A stretch of 35,298 nucleotides of DNA, taken from the NCBI RefSeq assembly GCF_019038435.1, contig NZ_JAGPOX010000104.1:1-35298 (forward strand). The letters are read 5' to 3'. A program made the translations under genes and the position numbers. Positions 1 to 8,208 of this stretch are shown here, piece after piece. The notes under the pieces are model-generated. The model ran no database searches. It had not been told where the DNA came from and saw only the letters and a program-made list of their open reading frames with translations. Within the stretch, counting starts at the first letter, position 1. Each line of letters opens with the position of its first letter. The stretch is from Nocardia alni (GTDB taxonomy: Bacteria > Actinomycetota > Actinomycetes > Mycobacteriales > Mycobacteriaceae).

Positions 1-297
1 CCCCTCCCCCCCGACCTCCGAGACCGCCTCCTCACCTACCTCGAATCCGCCCCGGTAATCCTCGCCGCCCGCACCCTGGACACCGACGAATTCACCCCCA
101 CAGACCACGACGTCCCCCTCAACTACCGCACCGACGGCACCTGGATCTGGGCAGGCTCCGTCCCCCACTACCTCCGCAAACACAACTTCACCCCCCAACC
201 GGAACTGGTCGAGCACATCCGGTCCCGCGATTTCCACCTCGATACCATCGACGCCGCGACAAAGGAACGTGCGGTGTCGACCATCACAGCCCCGTAG
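1..297 (+). CDS. C-terminal end of an unrecognised protein (5'-truncated by window edge)
   Basis: Frame 1 is open from the first base to a TAG at 295-297 and gives 98 residues. The start lies outside the window. The segment has acidic and aromatic patches (an LNYRTDGTWIW stretch near residues 40-50, then VPHYLRKH) and no membrane segment. Codon use is extremely C-rich at third positions, as expected for a real high-GC gene. I recall similar C-terminal segments in uncharacterised actinobacterial proteins near type VII secretion toxins, but I cannot name a family. It converges on the Imm49-like gene with only about 20 bp between the stop codons. Confidence 0.6.
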   Translation, partial: PLPPDLRDRLLTYLESAPVILAARTLDTDEFTPTDHDVPLNYRTDGTWIWAGSVPHYLRKHNFTPQPELVEHIRSRDFHLDTIDAATKERAVSTITAP

Positions 298-316
298 AGG
301 ACATTCGATCGAACCT

Positions 317-1171
317 TCAGTCCATCGACCAATCGGGGCGCAGGAGGTGCGCTGGCAGATAGTCGGACTCCACATCGATCGGGAAATCATCGTCATAGGC
401 AAACCGGGCAATTGCCAACGGCCCTAATGCAATTCGACCATACGGGTCGTTGGCCCTGTCCTCATCTGCGGTCCAGTAGAGTTTATGTAATTCCAACGCC
501 TCGACCAATGCCGGACCAAATTCATCACGCTTGTCGCGAACGTACAGACGGAATAGATTGATCGGCTGATACAAAATGTACTGCAACTGATCGCGAGGGG
601 TGATGGTTGCAATTTCCGGGCGGGAAGATTCAATGGTTGCTATGAGTTTATCCGCCAGACCCGGCTGCCTGAGCTGAAAGGTCTGCAATACATCTACCCA
701 GTGATATATGTATTCATCGAAATGACCCTCGGGTGCGCGCAGCCGCTCTACCGGAATCTCAGACAACCGGGTCATGCTGTCCTGATCCCGACTAACTACC
801 GCCAGCCAGAATGCAGTAAGCCAGTTGCCCGCGTTGACATACGGCCGCCGACCGATAGCCCGCAAGTGCCGAACCTCGTTATTGATACGACACTCGACCG
901 TTCCCGAATCCTGACCCGTCACTGCGAACATGGCGACAGCGACCTGCATAGCTTGCACTACCGATTCCCAGGTCGTGAGCAGAGCTACTCCTGGGTCGAA
1001 AGAACAGCACGCGCGCATGTACTGGTAGGCCTTACTGAATGCCGAGTCGATACGCCCCGGGGACTCTTCGAGCTTGGCGATCGTCTTGGCCGCGCTGGCC
1101 CCCATCGCCTTCGCGAATTTTTCGGCATCCGGATCCACTGTCCAGTGCCGGTCGATAGTTACCGAGATCAT
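317..1171 (-). CDS. Imm49-family immunity protein
   Basis: The 284-residue soluble protein resembles the Imm49 family of polymorphic-toxin immunity proteins. Supporting segments are the N-terminal helical part with the NAGNWLTAFWLAVVSRD stretch (about residues 115-131), the FDEYIYHWVDVLQTF segment (about 151-165) and the QYILYQPINLFRLYVRDK segment. Its ATG (1171-1169) overlaps the toxin stop codon as ATGA, so it is translationally coupled to the toxin gene. That is the classic order of a toxin followed by its protecting immunity protein. The expected role is cytoplasmic binding and neutralisation of the toxin's C-terminal nuclease tip; the family assignment is from recall of conserved segments. 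The DNA here is visibly less GC-rich at third positions than the toxin's middle part, which fits exchange of toxin tip and immunity gene as one mobile module. Confidence 0.8.
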   Translation of the reverse strand: MISVTIDRHWTVDPDAEKFAKAMGASAAKTIAKLEESPGRIDSAFSKAYQYMRACCSFDPGVALLTTWESVVQAMQVAVAMFAVTGQDSGTVECRINNEVRHLRAIGRRPYVNAGNWLTAFWLAVVSRDQDSMTRLSEIPVERLRAPEGHFDEYIYHWVDVLQTFQLRQPGLADKLIATIESSRPEIATITPRDQLQYILYQPINLFRLYVRDKRDEFGPALVEALELHKLYWTADEDRANDPYGRIALGPLAIARFAYDDDFPIDVESDYLPAHLLRPDWSMD

Positions 1172-4100
1172 TCTTTCTCCCGAATGTCGAATATCTTTCG
1201 CACATAACCGAGGTAACGACCCTGTTCGTCCAGTACACCTCCCACGAGTATATAGTCGACCAGTCCATTGTCCAGTTTATCGTCCAGCTCATCGGCGAGC
1301 TCCAACTCGCCGCGGTCACGCATCTTCACGAGAATATCCTGGAAGTACTCCCGAGTCCCCTGGGTCACTCGCTCCCCGCTGGGTAGACGTCGGCTGTTGA
1401 GGGCCGTCTCTATGGAACTCTTACACTCGACGACAACCAGCTTGTCGCCGTGCCGCCAAACCTGATCGAACTGATCGTTACCGTTCTTCGGCCCACCCAG
1501 CGCCTCGGAGGTCGCACCAGGATAATGGTCGGGAATAGCATGCTCCCGGGCAACAGTCTCGCCGAACTCCTCGGCCTTCTTCGACATAGCTCCATGCAGT
1601 GGTGAATGCTCTTGGTCAGCCTGGTTGACCGCCTCCCTGGTTTCGGGCGTGTCATGCGCTTCCTGTGCGGCACGAGCATTCTTCAGCGCCTCCTCTGCCG
1701 CCTTGTCAGCAACAATGGACTTCATTCGATCCCTACCGCTCGAATCGATTCGATCACGTGCATCCTGACCCGTCCCATCGCGGTCGACGGGGTCTTCGAT
1801 TTTCAGGTAGTCCGGCCGTTTCGCCGGCGGCTCGTTTTCCTTCGAGATCCAACGTCCTGTTTGCGGGTCCTTCACCAGCTCCGGCGGCACTTCACCGAAC
1901 TCGTCATCCTTCAAATCCACACTCTTGCGCTGCGCCCGATTAGTGTGGTCAGCGTAATATTTCTTGAAATACTTTGGATCCTCATTCGCCATATCAACCT
2001 GCCGGTGCATGATTTCCAGCCGAGTCAGGCCCTCCGGTGGCACAGTGTGTCGCGATTGCGCGCTGTCCGGATCCAGGCTGTGCTTATCCGCCTCGGACGT
2101 GCCCGGTACGAAGCCGTCGTCGCTCGCGCGGGTCTTGGTCCCGTCTGGGTGGGTGACGTTCCACTCCCCGTCGGGCGGGATGCCCGGTCGGGGGTTGCCG
2201 TCGGCGTCGCGCACGGTCGAACTGCTGTAAAGGCGGCCGTTCTCGTCGCTCCAGGCGTCCTTGGTGGGTGACAGGACATCTGCGCCCGTGTGCGCGGCCA
2301 GGCGGTCGGCGAAGTCGTTGGAGTCGGCCTTGCAGCCGATCAGGCGGATGGGCTTTTCGCCGTCCCAGCCGTGGTTGCGCAGGGCGTCGCCGAATTCCTC
2401 GGGCGTGTAGAGCTTGCCACCGATGCGGGCGTGGCCGTCGTCGGTGACGTGGACATCCGCGGTGTAGTAGCGGTCGTCGGCGGGGACTTTGTGGGCCAGG
2501 GCGTTCAGGCCCGCATCGTCGCCATGCAGGGAGATCCCCGCATCGGTCGACTCGGCGTTGTCATCGAAGGCCTTCTCGATGTCCGGCTGGTCATCGGTGG
2601 AGGTACCCTGCGTGTCGGAGTGGTCCTGCGGCTGTTGGTCCTGCGAATCCTCTTGATGTTCAGCATGTTTGGTTGACTCCTCCGGTTCCGCAGTGTGGTC
2701 GGCGGGGGCAGGTTCTTCACCCGGCAGACCCGCGCGAGACTCTTTACCGGGGTCATCGGATGTTTGAGTCTCGTTGTCCCCCAACGGAACTTCTTCGATC
2801 GGACGGCCGTCGTCGCCAGCCCGCGCCTCCGCGTCGGGGAGCCCACCGTCATCACCACGCGAGCGAGCCCCCGCCAGATCGACCGGTCGATCCGAGCCCC
2901 CCGCGCGGATGCGTGATCGACCGGGTCCGCTCGAACGAGGGTCGGGTCTGCCTGTGCGGGAGTCGGGTTCGGCTCCGGTACGGCGAGGGCGGGTCGGTGA
3001 GGACGAGCCGGCCCGCTCGCCCGCGGGCTTCACCGTCCGACTCTGGTCCGGGCGGCCGGATTCCTCGTGCGGGCCGGAGCGGGCCGACTCTGCTCCGAGT
3101 GTTGCCGGGGCTTCCTCGCCTTCCAGCCTGCCGCTCGAAACCTCCATTCCTGGAGTGCTTTCCACCTCGCCGGTCGCAGCGGTATCGCCGACCGGGGAGT
3201 CCGTCCGGCCTGCCGACAGGGTGAACGACTTGTCACCTTTCCCGGCGTCGCCACCGACGGATGCCGGGTCCGCACCGGCTCGGGCGTCCGCACGCGACTG
3301 CGCGCCGTCCGCGCCCGACGGGCGACCGGCTGCACCGGCTCGGTCGCCCGTCCCGGCTGATGTTGTGGATCCGGTTCGTGTGGGGCTGGTTTCGGTACCG
3401 GCCGATTTGTAGGAGCTCGACCCGTCCCCGACGGTAGCCGGACGCGCGCTGTCCACCGATCCGCTCGGGCGCGCCGACAATGGCGATTGCGGTGCCGCAT
3501 TCGATGCCGTGGCCCGATCTACCACACCATCGCCGGCGCCATCCGATGCGCCCGCACGCGGTCCACCGGCTCCGGATTCGACAGAATCCGCCGTACCTGC
3601 CCCTCGTACCCCGTCGCCGGACTGCGAACTCGGCAGACTGCCCTGTGAGTCGCTCGAATGCTCCTGCGCACCCGCGCCTCCGGCGTCCGGATGGTCGGAG
3701 CCGGCGGGATGCGTCGCACCGGGCGAATTCTCGGAGCCTACGTCGGAACCGGTCGAACTCGTTGTACCGGATGGACTTTCACCGGTTGCGCCCTGCCCCT
3801 CGTTGCCTGCGGTGCTGGAACCATCCGTACCGGGTCCATCATTCACCGACACCGACGGTTCGTCGGATGTACCAGCGCTCAGCCGGGATTCGGGCACGCT
3901 GCCGTCGCCGGTGACGTCCGTGCTACCGCTGCGTCCCCTGGCGCCCTCACGCAGGCCGCCTGCCGCGCCGAACACCGCCCCCTGGGTAAGTCCCTTCCAA
4001 CTCCACTGCCAATTGTCGGTCAACGCCGCATTCGTCGCCCAGCCGCCCAATGCGCCGGCCCCGCCGCTGAGCGTCCCCATCAAAAATTTCCCGCCGAGCG

Positions 4101-4809
4101 ATTTGGCCCAATCCCCCATCACGCCGCGCAGAAACGAACCCGTCAGTCCTCCGGCAAGACCACCGGCCAGACCACCCGCGGCCGTGAGCCCGACCTCGTC
4201 CCAATTGATGCCCCTGCCGTGCGCCATCTGGTTGCCCAGGTCCACGGCGGTGGGAAGAACCACATTGAGCAGAAGCAATTTCTTCCACTCGTTCTTCAAG
4301 TACGCCAGCACCATATCCTTGAGAATGGCCTTGGCCAGGTATTGCAGCAGCTCTTTCGTACCCTCCCTGGCCGCAGCCCTGGCGGCGAGAATCGTGAACG
4401 CGTCTTCCTCGGCCTCGGTCGGCGGAAAGAACGCCGCCGCAAGGAGTTCGGCCGCCGTGGTGATCAACAGCGTCTCGAATTGAATCTTCGCCGATTCGAT
4501 CGAGTCGCCAGCCTGTGAGGCACTGTCACCGACGTTGTTGAACCACTTGGTCAGCTCGTCGATCGACTGCGATCCCGTGCGCATGGACTGCAACTGCTGA
4601 ATCATCTGATCGCCGCCGGAACCATCCGGATACGCGGCCCGGACCGCCGCGATGGCCGCGTCGATATCGTTGTCGATGTCGGCGAGCGAATTAGCCGCGT
4701 CGTACCAATCCTGCGCGAGGGCCCACATTTGATCCTCGTCGCCCTCGGGCCACCACAAGCCGAGCGTGTCGAGCAGTTCTTCGGCCCATCCCGGTTTGCT
4801 CATCCCCAT
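1168..4809 (-). CDS. Polymorphic toxin: WXG100-like N-terminus, disordered linker, PD-(D/E)XK-like nuclease C-terminus
   Basis: The protein has 1213 residues from the ATG at 4809-4807, chosen because a GGGTGG run lies just upstream and the N-terminus MGMSKPGWAEELLD matches the start of such toxins; the frame stays open to 4980. Residues 3 to about 270 are a helical WXG100-like region with Gly/Ala-rich hydrophobic segments, typical of CpnT-like toxin N-termini exported by type VII systems. Residues about 280-740 are a Ser/Gly/Asp/Glu/Pro-rich disordered linker. A globular module follows (GGKLYTPEEFGDALRNHGW, then PIRLIGCKADSNDFADRLA). The last 130 residues contain NDQFDQVW (D1115) and VVVECKSS (E1128, K1130), then an R...QGT...Y segment. 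This is the D...ExK pattern of restriction-endonuclease-fold nucleases. It is followed by the overlapping immunity gene. The nuclease activity is inferred from motifs. Confidence 0.82.
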   Translation of the reverse strand: MGMSKPGWAEELLDTLGLWWPEGDEDQMWALAQDWYDAANSLADIDNDIDAAIAAVRAAYPDGSGGDQMIQQLQSMRTGSQSIDELTKWFNNVGDSASQAGDSIESAKIQFETLLITTAAELLAAAFFPPTEAEEDAFTILAARAAAREGTKELLQYLAKAILKDMVLAYLKNEWKKLLLLNVVLPTAVDLGNQMAHGRGINWDEVGLTAAGGLAGGLAGGLTGSFLRGVMGDWAKSLGGKFLMGTLSGGAGALGGWATNAALTDNWQWSWKGLTQGAVFGAAGGLREGARGRSGSTDVTGDGSVPESRLSAGTSDEPSVSVNDGPGTDGSSTAGNEGQGATGESPSGTTSSTGSDVGSENSPGATHPAGSDHPDAGGAGAQEHSSDSQGSLPSSQSGDGVRGAGTADSVESGAGGPRAGASDGAGDGVVDRATASNAAPQSPLSARPSGSVDSARPATVGDGSSSYKSAGTETSPTRTGSTTSAGTGDRAGAAGRPSGADGAQSRADARAGADPASVGGDAGKGDKSFTLSAGRTDSPVGDTAATGEVESTPGMEVSSGRLEGEEAPATLGAESARSGPHEESGRPDQSRTVKPAGERAGSSSPTRPRRTGAEPDSRTGRPDPRSSGPGRSRIRAGGSDRPVDLAGARSRGDDGGLPDAEARAGDDGRPIEEVPLGDNETQTSDDPGKESRAGLPGEEPAPADHTAEPEESTKHAEHQEDSQDQQPQDHSDTQGTSTDDQPDIEKAFDDNAESTDAGISLHGDDAGLNALAHKVPADDRYYTADVHVTDDGHARIGGKLYTPEEFGDALRNHGWDGEKPIRLIGCKADSNDFADRLAAHTGADVLSPTKDAWSDENGRLYSSSTVRDADGNPRPGIPPDGEWNVTHPDGTKTRASDDGFVPGTSEADKHSLDPDSAQSRHTVPPEGLTRLEIMHRQVDMANEDPKYFKKYYADHTNRAQRKSVDLKDDEFGEVPPELVKDPQTGRWISKENEPPAKRPDYLKIEDPVDRDGTGQDARDRIDSSGRDRMKSIVADKAAEEALKNARAAQEAHDTPETREAVNQADQEHSPLHGAMSKKAEEFGETVAREHAIPDHYPGATSEALGGPKNGNDQFDQVWRHGDKLVVVECKSSIETALNSRRLPSGERVTQGTREYFQDILVKMRDRGELELADELDDKLDNGLVDYILVGGVLDEQGRYLGYVRKIFDIREKE
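2600..3960 (-). repeat. Low-complexity Ser/Gly/Asp/Ala/Pro-rich coding linker of the toxin
   Basis: This stretch of the toxin gene encodes several hundred residues with no predicted globular fold, dominated by Ser, Gly, Asp, Ala, Thr, Glu and Arg, with many short SGTSS- or GAGD-like patches but no exact repeat unit that I can define. It separates the secretion-targeting N-terminus from the C-terminal toxic domains. Frames on the opposite strand stay open here only because of composition. Confidence 0.6.
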
Positions 4810-5092
4810 GACAGCCACCCGACCGCACAACCATTCTTGTGCACCGAATCCACCCTCCCCGGCGGAACGCACCGAGCCTGCCCGCGATACCGAACCACAC
4901 CGGAAACCCAGATACCTCGGGCCGATGCATGCCGGCCCGAATGCACCTTTACACGCCACCCCCGGGACTGCAACCCCCAAGAACTCGTGGTAGACACCGC
5001 CGTTGCCGGTGATTCGGCCGGACCGCTATCCTCTATACAGGAGACACTCAGATCGTCATGAGGTCGAGCGTACGGGGCGGAGGTCCATAGTC
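4810..5092. promoter_or_regulatory. Divergent intergenic region between toxin and WXG100 operon
   Basis: These 283 bp separate the start of the minus-strand toxin gene from the plus-strand WXG100 gene, so promoters for both must lie here or the toxin is read from further upstream. I see a GGCGGAGG ribosome-binding site just before the WXG100 ATG. I cannot identify a confident -10/-35 pair, an iron box or an RNA gene. Confidence 0.4.
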
Positions 5093-5410
5093 ATGGGTAA
5101 GGTTCAGGTAGATCCAGAGTTACTCCACCAGGCTGCCGACAAGGTCCAACACGTCAGCGATCGAATCTCCCAGACGCTCAACACTTTGCAGTCCTCGGCC
5201 GACGGCAAGGGCTCTCCCTGGGGTGACGACGTCTACGGTTATAAATTCGCGGAGGGCGATAACAACGACGGCTACCTGGCCGCCCAGAGTTCGCTCCACG
5301 AAATCACCAGCGGGCTGGTCGGCCATTCCCAGAGCCATGCAGAGGGCGTGCACACCTCTGCCACCGACCTCACCACGGTCGACGATCAAAACTCCGACGG
5401 CTTCCAGTAG
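5093..5410 (+). CDS. WXG100-family (ESAT-6-like) type VII secretion substrate
   Basis: The protein has 105 residues from ATG 5093, preceded by GGCGGAGG at a usable distance; a longer open frame reaches back to 5003 but lacks such a site. The protein is two amphipathic helices (VDPELLHQAADKVQHVSDRI and a second helix around residues 60-90) joined by a loop containing SPWGDDVYGYKF. That loop is the PWGDD variant of the WXG turn seen in many actinobacterial small type VII substrates and toxin partners. Eight bp separate it from the downstream YbaB-like gene, so the two form an operon. Its likely role is to pair with the WXG100-like part of the neighbouring toxin, or to act as a secretion chaperone; this is inference from context. 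Confidence 0.82.
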   Translation: MGKVQVDPELLHQAADKVQHVSDRISQTLNTLQSSADGKGSPWGDDVYGYKFAEGDNNDGYLAAQSSLHEITSGLVGHSQSHAEGVHTSATDLTTVDDQNSDGFQ

Positions 5411-5418
5411 CGGCAGCG

Positions 5419-6063
5419 ATGGCCAACGAATTCGCCAAGGCCCGACTGGCAGAACTCAAGTCGGACTTCAACACACAGGTGGCGCTGATCGCCGATCTAC
5501 AGCGCCGTCGTACCCAGCTCACCGGTACAGGCACCGCGCGCGGTAAACGGGTGACAGTCACGGTGAATGCCGACGGCACCGTGATCGAGACCAAGTTCAC
5601 CGCGGACGTCTCCGATCTCAGTTACTCCGAGATCGCCCGCGCGATGACAGAGGCGGCTCAGCAGGCCGCGGCGGAGGTAGCCCGCAAGCGCACCGAGCTC
5701 ATGCAACCGCTGACCGAGGTCCGCGCCCGACTTCCGAAATTGTCCGAGATCGTCGAGAGCATGCCGGACGTGACCGCGCACATGCCCAAGGCCCCGGAGG
5801 TGTCCCTGGCACCCCCGAACTCCCCGGAGCGCCTGGCAGCCGAGCACGACGCCAACGCGAACGGCGTCACCGGAAACGGCTGGTCCCCGGCGAAACCCTC
5901 CTCGACCGTCACGAACACCGAAGCGTCCGCCCACCCCAGCAGTGGCGTCACCGGAAACGGCTGGTCCCGAACGGATGCCGAGAAGCCGCCCACCACCTTC
6001 ACCAACGTGGAAGAGTTCATCGCCCCGCGCCGCCGCGGCGATACCACCGAAGCCGGGTGGTGA
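5419..6063 (+). CDS. YbaB/EbfC-like protein with Pro/Thr-rich tail
   Basis: The protein has 214 residues. Residues 1-110 resemble the YbaB/EbfC family: a first long helix with a Q/R-rich turn (LIADLQRRRTQLTGTGTARG), a small sheet (VTVTVNADGTVIETKF), then a second long helix rich in Ala and Glu. The stand-alone family binds DNA, but this divergent actinobacterial branch is often encoded beside WXG100 genes, and its role there is not settled. Residues about 140-214 are a low-complexity tail in which the octapeptide GVTGNGWS occurs twice. It follows the WXG100 gene by 8 bp and ends inside a strong inverted repeat. Confidence 0.72.
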   Translation: MANEFAKARLAELKSDFNTQVALIADLQRRRTQLTGTGTARGKRVTVTVNADGTVIETKFTADVSDLSYSEIARAMTEAAQQAAAEVARKRTELMQPLTEVRARLPKLSEIVESMPDVTAHMPKAPEVSLAPPNSPERLAAEHDANANGVTGNGWSPAKPSSTVTNTEASAHPSSGVTGNGWSRTDAEKPPTTFTNVEEFIAPRRRGDTTEAGW

Positions 6064-6077
6064 ACTCACCACCCGGC
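6052..6077. terminator. Perfect 12-bp inverted repeat spanning the YbaB-like stop codon, probable bidirectional terminator
   Basis: Bases 6052-6063 (GCCGGGTGGTGA) are the exact reverse complement of 6066-6077, with two bases between; the workable hairpin is a 10-bp stem with a 6-base loop. It contains the TGA of the YbaB-like gene and lies between two convergent genes. There is no U tract, as is common for terminators in high-GC actinomycetes. Confidence 0.7.
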
Positions 6078-6090
6078 CCGGATCACCGCT

Positions 6091-8208
6091 TCAGTGCGTG
6101 ACCAGCTTCCACTCGTCGGGCAGGTTCGAGGAGAGCACCTTATTGCCGTCCACGGCCAGGTCCAGCACCGTGCCTCCCAACCGCAGATCGGTGAGTTCTA
6201 CTCTGCCCCAACGCGCGGGCAGGTGCGGCAGCACCGTCAACGTCCGCCGGGGCACGTCCGGTTCCAACCCGAGGAATGAGCGCACCAGCAGTAGTGGCGC
6301 CGCGCTCGCCCATGCCTGCGGTGAGCAGGAGGTCGGGTACGGGACCGGGGCCGGGAATCTGGAACGCGGGAAACCGCAGAACAATTCGGGCAGGCGGCCG
6401 CCGAATGCCGCCGCCGCGTCCAGCAGGCCGTCCGAGAGGCGGGTGGCCAACTCGATCGCGCCGGGGATGTGGCGGTAGCGCAGCAGTCCGGCGACGGCGA
6501 TGGCTGTGTCGTGCGGCCAGACCGAACCGTTGTGGTAACTCATCGGATTGAAGGCGCCCATGCTGGATGCCAGTGTGCGCAGACCGAATCCACAGTCCAT
6601 CTGTGGTGCGGACAATCGCTCCACCAGTTGCGCGGCATGCTCGTCCGTCACGATGCCCGACCACAGGCAGTGCCCCACATTGCTGGTCAGCGAATCGACC
6701 CGGTGCTTGTGCCGATCGAGTGCGACCGCGTACCAACCCTTTTCGGGCATCCAGAACGCCTCGGCGAATTTCGTGCGCAGCTCCGAGGCCCGATCCCGCA
6801 TCCGGGTGGCGATGGCCGCCTCGCCGAACTCCTCGGCCAGTTCGGCCCGGGCCTCCATCGCCGCGTAGGCATAGCCCTGCACCTCGCACAGCGCGATCGG
6901 CGCCTCGGCCAAATGCCCTATGGTGTCGTTGATTCCGTCGAAGCTGTCCTTCCAGCCCTGGTTGATCAGCCCACGGTCGGTGGCCCGCTGATATTCGACG
7001 AAGCCGTCTCCGTCGCGGTCGCCGAAATGCCCGATCCAGTCCAGCGCGGCGTCGGCGGCGGGCAGCAGTGCCTGCACCGCATCGGGATCCGCGCCCCAGC
7101 GCCGCACCTGCGCCAGCAACATCACGAAAAGCGGTGTGGCATCGACGGTTCCGTAATAGACCTCACCACCCAACGCCAGCCCGCCGGAGGGGCCGCGCCG
7201 GATCTCGTGCATGATCCGGCCGGGCTCCTCTTCGGTGAGCGGGTCCACCCGCTGGCCCTGCATCTCGGCCAGCTGTTGCAAAGTGCCCAGCGCCAGGCCC
7301 ACATCCAGCGGCAGCGCCATCCACGCGGTGAGCAGGCTGTCGCGGCCGAACAGGGTCATGAACCAGGGCGCGCCGGCCGCGACGAACGTGCGGCCCTCGC
7401 TCGTGTCGTCGTGGATCCGCAGCGCGCCCAGATCGCTCTCGGTGCGCTGTAGTACGGCCGTGAGCAGTGGATCGCCCGAGGTCAGCTTGGTAGCGGTATC
7501 ACGCCACGCCTCGATCTTGCGGCCGGGCTCGCTGGCCTCGTAATGCTCGCCCGTCCGCAGTGGTAGCCGCACCCGCTGGTTGCCCATGGTCGGCTGCGCC
7601 AGGATCTCGGTCTGCCACCGCCCGCCGGGCGGCACGACCACCCGCCACGACAGCGACCCGGGCAGCACCTGCGGCGCCTCCGAGGAGGTGACGGCCAGTC
7701 CGCGCGCCCGATCGGACCGATCGGTGAACACCAGTTCGGTATCGGTGGCCAGTACCTCCGAGCGCCCGTGCCCGCCGCGGCCCTCCTTCACCGCGAACAG
7801 ATCCACGAAATCGCAGTCGGCGTGCAGTTCCAGGGACACCGCGGTGGGTTCGCGGCCCAGATTCTCCAGCGTGACCGTCTCCCGCAGCCCATCCGCGACG
7901 AGCCGCTCGCGCACCACCAGCAGGGTGCTGTCGGCCGCACCCGCGCGCGGCGGCCGGCGCAGGATGAATCGCGCGGTGAACGCCTCCGGGCTCAGCACCG
8001 ACAGCGGTTCGGGCCGATGCCCGTCCACACGCAGCTCCCACCGCGACACCACCCTGGCGTCGCGGTAGAACAGACCGTGCGCGGTGCCGGGCTCGACGTC
8101 GCCGATCCGGTCCGACAGGCAGAACGTGCTGCCGTCCACCAGGGTGATCGCGCCACCCGCGCCACCCAGGGTGGTGGGTTCACCGGAGTTGAGCGGGCTG
8201 GGGTTCAT
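6091..8208 (-). CDS. Amylo-alpha-1,6-glucosidase / glycogen-debranching-type glycoside hydrolase
   Basis: The protein has 705 residues. Residues about 15-215 are a beta-rich N-terminal domain of the glycogen-debranching N_bis type (ITLVDGSTFCLSDRIGDV, then LFYRDARVVSRWELRVDG). Residues about 285-640 form an (alpha/alpha)6 barrel with the signatures of bacterial amylo-1,6-glucosidase/MGH1-like hydrolases: PWFMTLFGRDSLLTAWMAL, a YYGTVDATPLFVMLL segment, NQGWKDSFDGI and SYHNGSVWPHDTAIAV. No signal peptide is seen, so it should be cytoplasmic, acting on alpha-glucan branches or a small glucoside. Its ATG overlaps the stop of the upstream glycosyltransferase as ATGA, so the two are co-translated. 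Substrate is not readable from sequence. Confidence 0.87.
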   Translation of the reverse strand: MNPSPLNSGEPTTLGGAGGAITLVDGSTFCLSDRIGDVEPGTAHGLFYRDARVVSRWELRVDGHRPEPLSVLSPEAFTARFILRRPPRAGAADSTLLVVRERLVADGLRETVTLENLGREPTAVSLELHADCDFVDLFAVKEGRGGHGRSEVLATDTELVFTDRSDRARGLAVTSSEAPQVLPGSLSWRVVVPPGGRWQTEILAQPTMGNQRVRLPLRTGEHYEASEPGRKIEAWRDTATKLTSGDPLLTAVLQRTESDLGALRIHDDTSEGRTFVAAGAPWFMTLFGRDSLLTAWMALPLDVGLALGTLQQLAEMQGQRVDPLTEEEPGRIMHEIRRGPSGGLALGGEVYYGTVDATPLFVMLLAQVRRWGADPDAVQALLPAADAALDWIGHFGDRDGDGFVEYQRATDRGLINQGWKDSFDGINDTIGHLAEAPIALCEVQGYAYAAMEARAELAEEFGEAAIATRMRDRASELRTKFAEAFWMPEKGWYAVALDRHKHRVDSLTSNVGHCLWSGIVTDEHAAQLVERLSAPQMDCGFGLRTLASSMGAFNPMSYHNGSVWPHDTAIAVAGLLRYRHIPGAIELATRLSDGLLDAAAAFGGRLPELFCGFPRSRFPAPVPYPTSCSPQAWASAAPLLLVRSFLGLEPDVPRRTLTVLPHLPARWGRVELTDLRLGGTVLDLAVDGNKVLSSNLPDEWKLVTH

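Noticed and set aside
4810..4980. Upstream extension of the toxin by 57 codons
   Set aside because: The extra residues (Cys/Gly/Arg-rich) do not look like a toxin N-terminus, and a GGGTGG site favours the ATG at 4809.
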